Positions 33,147 through 43,735 of a DNA stretch of 64,000 nt are shown here, one piece after another. Under the pieces are notes generated by a model. It was not told the DNA's origin. It was given only the letters and a program-made list of their open reading frames with translations, and ran no database searches. Positions within the stretch are counted from its first letter, which is position 1. Each line of letters begins with the position of its first letter. The stretch is from an uncultured Clostridia bacterium (GTDB lineage Bacteria > Bacillota > Clostridia > TANB77 > CAG-508). The stretch is from NCBI GenBank assembly GCA_934122385.1, contig CAKOWP010000002.1:1-64000 (forward strand), in the 5' to 3' direction. Position numbers and translations under genes: made by a program.

Positions 33147-34916
33147 TTAAATTTTATTATCTTCATCTTTTTTTGCTCTATTTATAATTAGACAATACAT
33201 TATGCTTAATGGCATATACATTGGTATAATATATCTAAATTCAGTATTAGATGGTCCCATCAAAACAATTATATAATTAAATATTGATGGCAATAATGGA
33301 ACTAGTAAATAGTATTTTCTTTTATATATAATATAGAAAATTAAGAACATTAGTATCCATAAAGTAAGGCCAGCACTAAATAACATTCCAACTATTGGTA
33401 GTTGTCTATTATCTGTAAGTTTATCTAATTTATCTAATAAAGAATTATTTATTAATTGTTTAGTTTCTATTCCAAAATCATTAACAATTACTCCTTTATC
33501 AAATAGTGTTTTATGTTTTTCTGGTAACCAATATCCAGATGTATTGCACAATATTGACTCAATATAATAATTTGGATAATGTGCAAATAATTTTATGTTT
33601 AAAAGTATATATTGAATTTTATGTTCCTGCATATATTCCCTTCTAAAGTGTCCCATTTCTGGATCGGCTAAATTAGGATTATACGATCCTGGTAATTCAT
33701 CATATTCTACAAATAAATCTATTTCTTCTCTTTCTTTTTCTGTTAAATTGTTACCATTATATTTGACTAGTCTTGACATTGCTTGCATTGGAACGCATAA
33801 TAGTCCAAATGATGAACTTTCTAATACATTAAATGCTGCAAATGCTATAGTATTTATTAAATATACACTCAATAAAGTTGATGCAATAAATGCTGTCAAT
33901 TTTAAATAATTTTTTCTTAATGTTATGTATAAAAATGGTATCAATAATACATATATGTACATTCCATTGTGTCTAACTAATGCAGTTAGTAAAACAAATA
34001 TAAATGATAAAATTATATAAAATTTTGATTTTACAAAATTATCTTTGTTTGTTACAAATTCAAATAATAATATAAAATCCATTACAAATATACTTGCAAA
34101 TAATGAGTCTTTATCTATACTAATTGCATAAAAAGAAAATACTGGGTTAATAGCAAAAAAAGCTAAAACTAATAAACGTATTTTATAATTAATTCCTTTT
34201 TTGGCTAAATAATAAATACTATATGAAATTATTAATGCTGTAAACATCATTTTCAAAATTGTGCAAATAGCCATAGAAATATTCAAATTATTAAATATTG
34301 GCATTGTAATATCAATTATAAGTTTTAACGTTAATGTTGTGCATATAGGACTTCCATTCCACATTGGACTTGTTCCAAGTGCTTCTTTTAATTGTTCCAA
34401 AGTATCAAATCCTATAATTCCAGGAAAATATTTCAAAAAATATGGTAGCCATGAAATCATTAAAACTAGGAAAACAACCAATATTGATTTTTTATTATTT
34501 GTAAATAATTTATATTTTTTTAGTTCTTCAGTATTTTCAATTTTGTCAAAATAAGACATTAATATTTTTACTACAGAATATATTATTATTAAATAATACA
34601 TTAATTTTATGCTACTTTGTAAAAAAGCAACATTACTGTATAATATTCCTTCAAGATTGCCATAATTTACTATTGAATTTCCTACAACCTCAAAAATTGA
34701 AAAAATAAATCCTATAATTAAAGAAATTATATTTAGTCTTTTGTCTTTGTTTTCCAAAGCTTTACTAATAAAAAATATAAAAACTATAAATATTATAAGA
34801 ACTGAAATTTCATTTCCACTAAACGACTGTAATAAGTCTAAATTTTTATCTAATCTAATATTCATTCCAACTGTAGCTATAGCTGCAAGAATAACTGCTA
34901 AAATATTTCTTATCAT
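33147..34916 (-). CDS. DUF6020-family polytopic membrane protein
   Basis: The protein has 589 residues with about 13 helices. The segment FPGIIGFDTLEQLKEALGTSP at about 167-187 and LVRHNGMYIYVLLIPFLY near 320 are the features I associate with DUF6020, a GT-C-like family in Firmicutes surface-polymer loci whose reaction is not established. The acidic FDTLEQ loop is in the right place for a GT-C active site. GGGAGG precedes the ATG. The gene is 11 bp downstream of a GT2 gene, so they are one transcription unit. Confidence 0.75.
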   Translation of the reverse strand: MIRNILAVILAAIATVGMNIRLDKNLDLLQSFSGNEISVLIIFIVFIFFISKALENKDKRLNIISLIIGFIFSIFEVVGNSIVNYGNLEGILYSNVAFLQSSIKLMYYLIIIYSVVKILMSYFDKIENTEELKKYKLFTNNKKSILVVFLVLMISWLPYFLKYFPGIIGFDTLEQLKEALGTSPMWNGSPICTTLTLKLIIDITMPIFNNLNISMAICTILKMMFTALIISYSIYYLAKKGINYKIRLLVLAFFAINPVFSFYAISIDKDSLFASIFVMDFILLFEFVTNKDNFVKSKFYIILSFIFVLLTALVRHNGMYIYVLLIPFLYITLRKNYLKLTAFIASTLLSVYLINTIAFAAFNVLESSSFGLLCVPMQAMSRLVKYNGNNLTEKEREEIDLFVEYDELPGSYNPNLADPEMGHFRREYMQEHKIQYILLNIKLFAHYPNYYIESILCNTSGYWLPEKHKTLFDKGVIVNDFGIETKQLINNSLLDKLDKLTDNRQLPIVGMLFSAGLTLWILMFLIFYIIYKRKYYLLVPLLPSIFNYIIVLMGPSNTEFRYIIPMYMPLSIMYCLIINRAKKDEDNKI

Positions 34917-34927
34917 GCGTATCCTCC

Positions 34928-35719
34928 CTATTTCACTTCATTTGTATCTATAGCTTTACTATAAAATTTCATTAAAAGCTTAGCGATTGGCTTTGGCCAA
35001 AATTTTGAAAACATAATTAAGTCCTCTTCTAATCTGGTGTTATTTTCAATTAAATTGGATGTTTCTGAACCTTCGTGTATTCTATGGTCCATTAGTTCTT
35101 TTGAAATGTACAAAAAGTTTCCTTTAAATTTTGTCATTTGATACCAAGTGTCCCAGTCTAAATCGCATTTCAAATCTGTTTTATATGGTTCTTTTCCCAC
35201 TATTTTTGTATTTACTGTAACACTTGGACAGCAAATGCTACATCCAAAAGACAATACTCTTCGCTTAATAAATATTGACTTTGGAAAAATTTTCAAAGGA
35301 CTTAATAATATTTTTTTTAATTTTAAATTTTTTGTTAAATTTATTTCTTTATTATTTTTTATTTCTCTGTAATCAGAAAATGCAATAACAAAATCTTTTC
35401 CTTTGTTTAAATATTTTACTATTTCTTCTAGATAATTTTCATTATATATATCATCTTGATGAGCAACTGTTACATAGTCAGTTTTTGTATTACTAATTCC
35501 AAAATTCCAGTCTTGACCAATTCCAGATTTACCAGTATTTACAAATAATTTTAAATTATATTTTTTGGCCAAGTTTTCTATGTATTCATTAGGCGTTGAG
35601 GTTGACATTATAATATTACTTTTTACCGTTTGATTTAATACAGATTTTATACAATCCTCTAAGTATGGTGATTCTTTATATGCACAAATGACAAATGTAT
35701 GATTTTGAAATTTTTCCAT
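34928..35719 (-). CDS. Family 2 glycosyltransferase
   Basis: The 263-residue soluble GT-A enzyme has FVICAYKESPYLEDCIKSVL at the N-terminus, GIGQDWNFGI, the metal-binding region VAHQDDIYNENYLEEI at about 87-102, and DLDWDTWYQM at about 185-194. It probably adds one sugar of the surface polymer; donor and acceptor are unknown. The start codon directly follows the stop of the DUF2304 gene (TAAATG), and GAGGAAAA lies in the end of that gene. Confidence 0.85.
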   Translation of the reverse strand: MEKFQNHTFVICAYKESPYLEDCIKSVLNQTVKSNIIMSTSTPNEYIENLAKKYNLKLFVNTGKSGIGQDWNFGISNTKTDYVTVAHQDDIYNENYLEEIVKYLNKGKDFVIAFSDYREIKNNKEINLTKNLKLKKILLSPLKIFPKSIFIKRRVLSFGCSICCPSVTVNTKIVGKEPYKTDLKCDLDWDTWYQMTKFKGNFLYISKELMDHRIHEGSETSNLIENNTRLEEDLIMFSKFWPKPIAKLLMKFYSKAIDTNEVK

Positions 35720-36094
35720 TTATTTTTCCTCCTCAATATCCTTATCTTTTTTTTCTAATTTTTCAACTCTTTTTTTCAATAACGATATTTCTTGAATTAG
35801 TAATACATTGTTTTGATATTCTTTTGATAATTTCATTGTTAAATTAAATATTAAATAAAAAGCTGTAAATATTGTTATACAAAATAGCATATTTGATGGA
35901 ACTTCAAATCCTAACAATTTAGTTAAATCTTCTATAAAATTTGGTATTATAATTGATAAAATTAGTAAAGCTCCACTAATTATCCAAAAGATAGCAAAAG
36001 ATAATTGCATCTTTTTCTCTCTTATTTTTTTTAACATTAATCCAACATATATTAAAGTCATAATAATTAATGCGATTTTTAAATTTATTGCCAT
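35720..36094 (-). CDS. DUF2304-family membrane protein
   Basis: The 124 residues form three membrane helices and a charged coiled-coil C-terminus (ISLLKKRVEKLEKKDKDIEEE). The IFWIISGALLILSIIIPN segment is typical of DUF2304, a small family almost always encoded next to DPM1-like glycosyltransferases, as here. It may help flip or position the lipid-linked sugar. It overlaps the upstream GT2 stop by one base and abuts the next GT2 gene, which indicates strict co-translation. Confidence 0.85.
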   Translation of the reverse strand: MAINLKIALIIMTLIYVGLMLKKIREKKMQLSFAIFWIISGALLILSIIIPNFIEDLTKLLGFEVPSNMLFCITIFTAFYLIFNLTMKLSKEYQNNVLLIQEISLLKKRVEKLEKKDKDIEEEK

Positions 36095-36822
36095 TATCTT
36101 CTTTCCCCTTTCTTTCTAAAGTGCATACTGTCTATTATTACAGCTAAAGAGACTTTAACCATATAATCAATACTTTTCCAAACATTTATTGATGATTTAC
36201 CACCAGTTCTTTCATTCATACTTACAGGTACTTCTACAACCTTAAAATTATCCACTAAAACTTCTACTGTAGATTCAGGTTCTGGGTAATCTGTAGGATA
36301 ATCATTTGCAAATATTTTTATAACATTTTTGTCTATTGCTCTAAATCCTGATGTTGGATCTGTTATTTTCTTATGACAGAATAGTTTTATAAAAAATGAT
36401 ATAATATTTTTTCCTAATCTTCTCATAAAAGTAGATTGGAACTCACTAGAGTTTTTATCTAAATATCTTGTTCCAATACACATATTAGCTTGTCCATCAA
36501 TTATTGGCTTTGTAATATTAGGTACACAATTAATATCATGTTGTCCATCTCCATCAAATTGAATTGCTATATCATAATTGTTTTCATATGCATATTTATA
36601 ACCTGTTTGAACAGCACCACCAATTCCTAAATTGTGTACTAAATTGACATGGTTAAAATTATTTTCTTGTAAAATTTTAAGTGTATTATCTTTTGAACCA
36701 TCATTAATTACAACATAATCTACTTTTGTTTCGTTTTTCTTGTTATATTCTTCTATATTTAAGCATACATTTTTAATATTTTCTTGTTCATTATATGCTG
36801 GTATTATTAATAAAATTTTCAT
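36094..36822 (-). CDS. DPM1-like family 2 glycosyltransferase
   Basis: The protein has 242 residues with no C-terminal membrane pair. Motifs are ILLIIPAYNEQENIKNVC at the start, YVVINDGSKDNTLKIL at about 36-51, NYDIAIQFDGDGQHD at about 82-96 and DPTSGFRAIDKNVI at about 154-167. It likely makes a polyprenyl-phosphate sugar. It is encoded immediately before DUF2304, a conserved pairing. GAGGAGAAG precedes the ATG. Confidence 0.88.
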   Translation of the reverse strand: MKILLIIPAYNEQENIKNVCLNIEEYNKKNETKVDYVVINDGSKDNTLKILQENNFNHVNLVHNLGIGGAVQTGYKYAYENNYDIAIQFDGDGQHDINCVPNITKPIIDGQANMCIGTRYLDKNSSEFQSTFMRRLGKNIISFFIKLFCHKKITDPTSGFRAIDKNVIKIFANDYPTDYPEPESTVEVLVDNFKVVEVPVSMNERTGGKSSINVWKSIDYMVKVSLAVIIDSMHFRKKGERR

Positions 36823-36836
36823 TTACTTCTCCTCAT

Positions 36837-38537
36837 TTATCTTAATATTGACCCTATTAAATTAACTATTATAAATGCTAATTGCATACTTGAAATTTTT
36901 AATACTATTTCATTGTCCTCTTGAGTCTTTAACATTTTGCTTGATGCACATATCATAATTAATGAAATAATTGGAAATATATATCTTGGTTGATATCCTA
37001 AAACATAGTTAGCTCCAACTGGTGCACACGCAATATATAATATACCACTTGTAAAACAAAATGTTAGCATAAATGCAGCTAAAAATACTATTTTTTCTTT
37101 TTTATTAAAGTTCTTTGAGTCATCCCTTACTGCAACATAAAAATAATATAAAAACATAACTACAAATATATTAGATGAGTTTTGTGCAAAATACAAATCA
37201 GAGTTAAACATTTGTAACCATGCAAAATTAAGTAAACAATTTTTCACTTGATTTTTTATTACACTTAATACAATTAATGGGTTGTGTATTGCATTTTTTA
37301 TTTGCTCAGTTGCATTTACATTTTCATATCTATTATCTGTTAAATTAATTTTAGGTTGAAGATATAATATTAATAAATTTACAATAATAAATGCAATTAA
37401 TATTACAGGTATTTGTTTTTTGTATTTTTTTATAATGTCTTTTAAAGGTAATAAAAACATTATTAGCCCAACAAATATATATGACATTGATTTAAACATC
37501 AATAGTAGTGTATACAAACATAGTAATACAATTATATTTTTTAATGTTATATTTTCTTTGTCATTATATAATTTTAAGAAATATGCTATAAACAAAGAGG
37601 CTAGTCCAACTCCAATTCCATCAACAGAGTATGTTGATGCAAAACATAAAAACATTGGAATTGTTAATATTATGAAAAACGTATTCTTTTTATATGGTAA
37701 TATTTTCAATGCTAATGCTATTAATGCTATATATGTTGCTAAGTTAAAAATTCTACCCATAAAAAATACATCTGCAACACTTCCCTGTAGTATTCTACCT
37801 ACAAGTATTCCCAAAGTTGATGGAATATATATTACAGCATTATATGATGTTGGCATAGAATCAACCAAATATTCTTCTGGTAAATTTCCATTTTGGAATT
37901 CATATTTTTCTCCAAAAAGAGATACAAAAATTGAATAATGTGTTCCTCTAGGTATTTCTTCCATAAATTGTTTATCAACAACAGGATTTTCAACATCTAA
38001 ATTTCCATATGATAAATTATATGCAGACATAAAATGTCTTTTTTCATCTAAAATATGATATACATTTACTGTAAAGCAAAATATCATTCCTATCATAAAT
38101 ATTGAAATTAAATTTGTATAATATTTTTTTGTTAACATTTCTACTGATATAAATCCAGTTATTAATGATACTGATATTAAGGTAAAGTGTATTAATGCCA
38201 AATCTTGTTTAACTAAAAACTTATACGCATATATTGCAATTGCTACAATTGCTAATAAAAAATATAAAATCATTACTATCTTTTTTGTTTTGCTTTTAAA
38301 TGATTCACTTACATCATCTATTATTTTACTTCTGTTTATAAAGAATATTGCTATTAATATTCCTAAATATGCAACTCCCCTACATAAAGAGAAGTAAAAT
38401 CCTTGAACAGGTTGACGTGTTACTAAATCTGTTGTGAATTTAACATTACAGTATCCAAATTCAAAAATTATAAGATTTATAATTATAGCTATCCAATTAA
38501 AAATTTTTATATTTCTTTTACTGAAAATCTTTTCCAT
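36837..38537 (-). CDS. DUF2142-family polytopic membrane protein
   Basis: The protein has 566 residues with about 12 helices. The segments EIPRGTHYSIFVSLFGE, SMPTSYNAVIYIPSTLGILVG near residue 228 and FASTYSVDGIGVGLASLFIAY near 300 match DUF2142, a GT-C-like family frequent in polysaccharide loci. The long extracellular loop after helix five may carry catalysis. AAAGGAAAA is some 14 bases from the ATG. It heads a tight run into the DPM1-like gene 14 bp on. Confidence 0.8.
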   Translation of the reverse strand: MEKIFSKRNIKIFNWIAIIINLIIFEFGYCNVKFTTDLVTRQPVQGFYFSLCRGVAYLGILIAIFFINRSKIIDDVSESFKSKTKKIVMILYFLLAIVAIAIYAYKFLVKQDLALIHFTLISVSLITGFISVEMLTKKYYTNLISIFMIGMIFCFTVNVYHILDEKRHFMSAYNLSYGNLDVENPVVDKQFMEEIPRGTHYSIFVSLFGEKYEFQNGNLPEEYLVDSMPTSYNAVIYIPSTLGILVGRILQGSVADVFFMGRIFNLATYIALIALALKILPYKKNTFFIILTIPMFLCFASTYSVDGIGVGLASLFIAYFLKLYNDKENITLKNIIVLLCLYTLLLMFKSMSYIFVGLIMFLLPLKDIIKKYKKQIPVILIAFIIVNLLILYLQPKINLTDNRYENVNATEQIKNAIHNPLIVLSVIKNQVKNCLLNFAWLQMFNSDLYFAQNSSNIFVVMFLYYFYVAVRDDSKNFNKKEKIVFLAAFMLTFCFTSGILYIACAPVGANYVLGYQPRYIFPIISLIMICASSKMLKTQEDNEIVLKISSMQLAFIIVNLIGSILR

Positions 38538-38680
38538 AATTTTTTATCCGTTTTTCCTTTCATTTATTTTTATTTCTTATTTTCTAATAATTCTACTTTT
38601 TGTTCAATTGTATAAATTTTTCCTAACTTTATATAATTAAAATAGTTTGTACAAAAATTTGCTTTGCAAATTTTGCACTC

Positions 38681-38745
38681 GAACAAAGACGCGGACTTTA
38701 AAATGCTATAATAAGTGCAGACTTTATTATTGTCCGCTTTTGTTC
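38681..38745. repeat. Imperfect hairpin at the end of the acyltransferase gene
   Basis: GAACAAAGACGCGGAC (38681-38696) pairs with GTCCGCTTTTGTTC (38732-38745). Its right part lies within the last codons of the acyltransferase. A second short palindrome (CAAAAATTTGC/GCAAATTTTG, about 38652-38674) follows on the leftward transcript. Together they probably end transcription before the DUF2142 gene. Confidence 0.5.
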
Positions 38746-39750
38746 TACTTTAAAAAGATTTTGGATATTTTTATTCAAAACATACAAAATTTTTGCACAT
38801 ATACCTATAACTATCCAACAAGTAATATATAAACATATTGTTTCTGATACACGTAATGTTTTATTTGTAAATGTACTTTCTATTTTCATTATTATATAAT
38901 GATGTACTAAAAATATTGCATATGAGTATTTACCTATAATATTAAATATTTTTTGAACATTAATATTTTCAATTTTTTCTCCTATATATCCTAATACAAT
39001 AAATAAATTATATCCAATAAAGTTAGCTATTAATACAGTTTTGTTTAAACTACTTGAACTATTTGGAATCAAATACGCTATAATTGCTAATACAAGTGCC
39101 ACTATGGCTTGCCATAACTTAAATTGTTTTATATATTTAATAACATACATTCCTAATACAAAACTATATGTACAAATAATTAAATTTTTATTTATAGGCA
39201 TTACACCATTTCTATAAAAAATTAATAATGCAAAATTTATAAGAGTGTATACCCCAATAAATATTTTTGGATATTTATTAACAATTTTTCGTAAAATTGG
39301 AAATAGTATATATATAAATACTATACAACCTAAAAACCATTCGCCTATTAAATAAAAAGTTTGTGTATATGGGCTTAAGTATCCATCCATTGCTAATAAT
39401 GATATTCCCAATTTATAAGTTGGTAAATCCCATATTATTCCTTTACATCCATAAAAAATGTATATAAATACAAGTGTATATGCTATCCAGAACATAGGAT
39501 ATATTCCTAAAAATCTTTTCTTAGCATATTTTTTCAAGTCTATTTTTTCTCCATAATTGTACATTAAAGATGCACCTGATATCATGAAAAATAGTGTTAC
39601 ACCTATCATTCCCCATTTTCCATTTGAAAAAATTTTAAATCCTGTAATGTTATTTTCTGCAAAGTGCACGTAAAAATGATATGTTACTATCATAATCATT
39701 GATATAACTCTTATAAAATCTAAATAAAAAATTTTTTTCTTTTTCTCCAT
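38698..39750 (-). CDS. Membrane acyltransferase (acyltransferase family 3)
   Basis: The protein has 350 residues with about 10 helices. The N-terminal FYLDFIRVISMIMIVTYHFYVHF holds the family histidine, and GKWGMIGVTLFFMISGASLMY and KRFLGIYPMFWIAY carry the arginine motif. It is expected to O-acylate a sugar, most often with acetyl, during polymer assembly. AAAAGGAAAA precedes the ATG, which lies directly after the GT2-GT4 gene stop. The last 15 residues overlap the hairpin at 38681-38745. Confidence 0.9.
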   Translation of the reverse strand: MEKKKKIFYLDFIRVISMIMIVTYHFYVHFAENNITGFKIFSNGKWGMIGVTLFFMISGASLMYNYGEKIDLKKYAKKRFLGIYPMFWIAYTLVFIYIFYGCKGIIWDLPTYKLGISLLAMDGYLSPYTQTFYLIGEWFLGCIVFIYILFPILRKIVNKYPKIFIGVYTLINFALLIFYRNGVMPINKNLIICTYSFVLGMYVIKYIKQFKLWQAIVALVLAIIAYLIPNSSSSLNKTVLIANFIGYNLFIVLGYIGEKIENINVQKIFNIIGKYSYAIFLVHHYIIMKIESTFTNKTLRVSETICLYITCWIVIGICAKILYVLNKNIQNLFKVEQKRTIIKSALIIAF

Positions 39751-39751
39751 T

Positions 39752-41986
39752 TTATTTTCCTTTTATCTTTCCCTTTATTTTCTTAGATATTTTCCATATC
39801 TTTGTATTTCTTAATTTTTCATATTTATAAACTACATGTCCATACAAAGCTTGATATTGGTCAAAATCTTGCTCTCTTGTTTTTGTTCTATATTCCATAA
39901 AGCTGTAAGCGTCGGCTACTAATTTTGTGTTTTCAATTTTAACATTATTATATAATTCAATATAATAGTTTTGCATTTCTGTAACTGTTTTAAATTTATA
40001 ATTTTTAAAATTATTTTTCTTATTGTTATATTCTTCCTTATTATTATGTATTTCTTCTATTTTTTCAAGTATTTTTGTAGAATTTGTAGAAAAACTTATT
40101 GTCCATCCTAATTCATCTTTTTTAATCCTATCCCCTACTGCTCCAATATTAAATGTAAGTACTGGCACATGTGCCATATAGCATTCTGTTAATGTATATG
40201 AATATGTTTCTGGCCATGTTGCAAAAATGCATACTAAGTCAATGTTATTATCTATCAATAATTGAGGTAATTCTCCTCTTCTATATGGTCCATGGTTTGT
40301 ATAATTCTTTTGATTTTTTGTTAATTCTGGTAATTCAGATTTTCCAAATAAATGTATTTTTATATTTGAATTATTATTAGTTCTAATTAAATCTTTTAAT
40401 ATGTTTCCACCTTTGTGTATAGCCATTGCTCCAACAAATGCTACATTAAATGTATTGTTTTCCGCTTTTCTTTCTTTGTTTTTTACTTCTATTACATCAA
40501 CACCATGTTCTACAACTTCAAAATTTATATCTTTATAAGTTTTTTCAAAAATATTTTTAGTATTATCAGATGGAACTATTATTTTATCAAATTTTTCTAA
40601 TACTTCTTTGCAAGTATTTTTCCAATTTTCTATTATATTGCTATTTACACCATATCTATTGTGTAGACATTTTTCACAATTTTTTTCTTTATCATATTCA
40701 CAATAAATATCTTTATATACCATATTTATTGAAGGACAAATCATATATAAATCATGTAATGTAAGTATTGAATATATATTTCTTTCTTTTGCTACATCTA
40801 TTGCATCAAATGTCTGGAATAAGAAATGATGCACATGTAATATGTTTATTTTGAAACTGTCAAATATGTTTTCTACCATTTCTTTATACCTGTTATTTGT
40901 ATAAACAATTTGACCATATTGATTTATATCTGTTTTGTAATTTGCTATCTCTCTTCCGCCTTTATCTGTATACAAATATAATTTAAATCTTGATAAATCA
41001 TTTTTATCTGGTGCTAATACAAAACTTGCTATTCCATTTTTGTTATTGGCAATAATTATATCTTTTATATGTAATGATGTTCCTCCTGTCATTTCCATAT
41101 TTGCTTCCCATTCATTTACAAGATACAAAATTCTCTTCTTACCATATAATTGTATATTTAAGCTTACATTTTCTTGTATATCTCTAATTGGATTATTTGC
41201 TAGAAAATTATCTGTTTTTTGGACATATATTGGATGTTTTTTTCTTAATAAATTCATATGTTCTTCAATTAAAGCTGCTCTTGATGCTGTAAGGTTTTCC
41301 TTTTTAAAACTTTGTGTCCCTTTATGATATATAAATGTATTATCACATAATACATTTGTGTACCCATGGTCTAGGGCTCTATAGCAAAAATCATTTTCTT
41401 CGCCATATCCTTTTCCAAATGTTTCATCATCAAATAAACCTACTTCTTTTATTACATCTCTTTTAATGTACATACAAAATCCATTTCCAGTTGTCAATTG
41501 TGGATATCTATTTTTTGATATTTCTTCTATCATTTTTGCATATTCTTCAAGTGACATATTTTCTGGTAAATCGTTGTCTACTCCAAAATTTGGTACTGAT
41601 GCAATTGTTCCATTGTTTGTAAGCGGTGTTACTGTTGCTATATACTCATTTGAATATGCACATTTTTGTATTTTTTCTGTCCATCCCTCTGTAACTTCTG
41701 TATCGCTGTTTAACAAGATTACATCATTTCCTGAATATTGCATACCTTTATTTACTGTTTTTACAAATCCCATATTTTGTTCATTATCTAATACTACAAT
41801 TTTTTTATCTGTATTTTCATTTTTATATTTTAATAGCATTGGTAATATTTTTTCATCTGGGCTTTTGTCATTTATTAATACAAGTGTATGTACTACTAAA
41901 TCAGTATTTTTTATTACACTTTTTATACATTCTTCTGTAAATTCATATGCATTATAAATTGGTACTATTATATCTATTGGTTTCAT
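39752..41986 (-). CDS. Fused GT2-GT4 glycosyltransferase
   Basis: This 744-residue protein has two catalytic domains. Residues about 1-260 form a GT2 (IDIIVPIYNAYEFTEECI, VVLDNEQNMGFVKTVNKGM, NDVILLNSDTEVTEGW, GYGEENDFCYRALDHGY). Residues about 290-690 form a GT4 of GT-B fold (GGTSLHIKDII, HVHHFLFQTFDAID, a CEYDKEKNCEKCLHNRYG cysteine cluster, FVGAMAIHKGG, and CIFATWPETYSYTLTECYMA carrying the catalytic E-x7-E-like region). It probably adds two sugars in sequence, as rhamnan synthesis proteins do. AGAGAGGAA precedes the ATG. Confidence 0.88.
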   Translation of the reverse strand: MKPIDIIVPIYNAYEFTEECIKSVIKNTDLVVHTLVLINDKSPDEKILPMLLKYKNENTDKKIVVLDNEQNMGFVKTVNKGMQYSGNDVILLNSDTEVTEGWTEKIQKCAYSNEYIATVTPLTNNGTIASVPNFGVDNDLPENMSLEEYAKMIEEISKNRYPQLTTGNGFCMYIKRDVIKEVGLFDDETFGKGYGEENDFCYRALDHGYTNVLCDNTFIYHKGTQSFKKENLTASRAALIEEHMNLLRKKHPIYVQKTDNFLANNPIRDIQENVSLNIQLYGKKRILYLVNEWEANMEMTGGTSLHIKDIIIANNKNGIASFVLAPDKNDLSRFKLYLYTDKGGREIANYKTDINQYGQIVYTNNRYKEMVENIFDSFKINILHVHHFLFQTFDAIDVAKERNIYSILTLHDLYMICPSINMVYKDIYCEYDKEKNCEKCLHNRYGVNSNIIENWKNTCKEVLEKFDKIIVPSDNTKNIFEKTYKDINFEVVEHGVDVIEVKNKERKAENNTFNVAFVGAMAIHKGGNILKDLIRTNNNSNIKIHLFGKSELPELTKNQKNYTNHGPYRRGELPQLLIDNNIDLVCIFATWPETYSYTLTECYMAHVPVLTFNIGAVGDRIKKDELGWTISFSTNSTKILEKIEEIHNNKEEYNNKKNNFKNYKFKTVTEMQNYYIELYNNVKIENTKLVADAYSFMEYRTKTREQDFDQYQALYGHVVYKYEKLRNTKIWKISKKIKGKIKGK

Positions 41987-42017
41987 AATTTCCTCTCTTT
42001 TTATACTAATATTTTTA

Positions 42018-43721
42018 TTACACGTTTAAGCTTAATCCTGTATTCGTTTTACTTAAATTTGGACTAAAGAATATATCGCCTTTTTCGTACATATCATTCC
42101 ATTTCTTTTGAATCTTTGTTTCTTCTGATGGTATTTTTTCAGCTTGTCCTAATTTTTTAACTTCAAAAGTAATTATTGGATTTATTACAATTTGTTTTCC
42201 AGAAGCTAACATTTTCAAACATGTATCTATGCTTTGTGCTAATCCTCTAAAATCACCTGTAAATCCGCCTGTTTGCATAAATATGTCTTTGTCTATCATT
42301 GCATATTTTACATATACACAAGATACATTATGGATTATTAATAATCTTTGCATATATGTTCCAACATCTTTTGGTGCACCTTTATATAGAAAATCTCCTG
42401 CTCCATTCATTCCTAGAATAATTCCGCTGTGTTCTACTTGTCCATTTTTATTGTATAATTTAGTTCCTACTATTCCAACATTTTTATCTTGGCAGATTCC
42501 AACTAAGTCTTCTATATATGTTGATTTATCAATTTTATTTAAGTTTTCATCAACTATCATAAAATACTTTCCTTCTGCCTGTATAACAGCTTCGTTATAA
42601 TCTTTAAATACGTCATTTGTTGGTTTTATTACTTTTTTTACATTTTCTATATCTTTGCTTGAAATAACAAGTATTTCATAGTTTTTATAATTTGTATTAT
42701 TATCTATTTTTCTAACTATTTTTTCTACATCATTTTCAAAGCAATTTCTTCCATCAACTATTATACTAACTTTTGGATTATCTTTTATAGCATATTTTAT
42801 TTCATAGCTTCCTGGTGTTAATCCATCTGTAACTTCAACATCAGTATCTAAACTTCTTTTTATATGGTCTTTAATAACCTTTTTTCCAACTTCAAAAGCA
42901 TATGGCTTTGAATCAGAATTTTGTGCTGTAGAATTTTTATGTGCTCTCCAATGATATAAAACCTTAGGAATATGAACTATGTGTTGTGTTAATTCAGATG
43001 CTCTTGCTACAATATCAAAATCTTGGCTTCCATCATATTCACTTCTAAATCCGTCTAATCTATCCATTAATTCTTTTTTAAATATACTAAAATGGCAGAT
43101 ATAATTTGCACTGTTTAATGTATATGGTGAAAAGTCTGGTTTAAAGAATACTCCATATCTAGGTCCTTTTGCTGTTTCTAATTTGTCTTCATCTGAATAT
43201 AGAAATTCTACATCAGGATTTTCGTTTATTGCTTTTACAACTTCATATAAAGAAAATACTGGTAATAAATCATCGTGATCTAATAATCCTATAAAATCAC
43301 CTGTTGCAAGTGTTAAAGCTTCATTTGTATTTCCTGAAATTCCTTTATTTTCGCCTATTATTTTGTATTTAATTCTATTGTCTTTTTTTGGATATTCTTG
43401 CATATATTTTATTGGCTCTGGCGAACCATCTGCTAAACATAATTCCCAATTAGAATAAGTTTGATTTTGTAAACTTTTTACTAATTCTTCAAAGAATTTT
43501 TGTGGTGTGTTATATACTGGAACAACTATACTAATTTTAGGTTGAATTTTAAACTTAGTATTTCTCTGTTCTTCTAATTCTTTTTTATTTGGTTCATTTG
43601 CATCTATCCATTTTTTATATATTCTTTCTTCTTCGCTATATTTTGCAAAAAATTTATTGTATATTTTTTTTGCTACTTCTCTTCTTTTTGATCCTTCTGG
43701 TAATATTTTTTTAATACACAT
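42018..43721 (-). CDS. Large family 2 glycosyltransferase
   Basis: The protein has 567 residues. After a basic 60-residue N-terminus, the GT2 domain reads KISIVVPVYNTPQKFFEELV, WELCLADGSPEPIKY, GDFIGLLDHDDLLPVFSLYEV (DxD at about 143-147), EFLYSDEDKLE and DFDIVARASELT. The second half contains a further GT2-like half with KVSIIVDGRNCFENDVEKI and VGIVGTKLYNKNGQVEHSGIILG. This resembles O-antigen and rhamnan GT2 proteins with duplicated domains; the second lacks a clear catalytic DxD. AAGAGGTA precedes the ATG. Confidence 0.83.
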   Translation of the reverse strand: MCIKKILPEGSKRREVAKKIYNKFFAKYSEEERIYKKWIDANEPNKKELEEQRNTKFKIQPKISIVVPVYNTPQKFFEELVKSLQNQTYSNWELCLADGSPEPIKYMQEYPKKDNRIKYKIIGENKGISGNTNEALTLATGDFIGLLDHDDLLPVFSLYEVVKAINENPDVEFLYSDEDKLETAKGPRYGVFFKPDFSPYTLNSANYICHFSIFKKELMDRLDGFRSEYDGSQDFDIVARASELTQHIVHIPKVLYHWRAHKNSTAQNSDSKPYAFEVGKKVIKDHIKRSLDTDVEVTDGLTPGSYEIKYAIKDNPKVSIIVDGRNCFENDVEKIVRKIDNNTNYKNYEILVISSKDIENVKKVIKPTNDVFKDYNEAVIQAEGKYFMIVDENLNKIDKSTYIEDLVGICQDKNVGIVGTKLYNKNGQVEHSGIILGMNGAGDFLYKGAPKDVGTYMQRLLIIHNVSCVYVKYAMIDKDIFMQTGGFTGDFRGLAQSIDTCLKMLASGKQIVINPIITFEVKKLGQAEKIPSEETKIQKKWNDMYEKGDIFFSPNLSKTNTGLSLNV

Positions 43722-43735
43722 AATTATACCTCTTT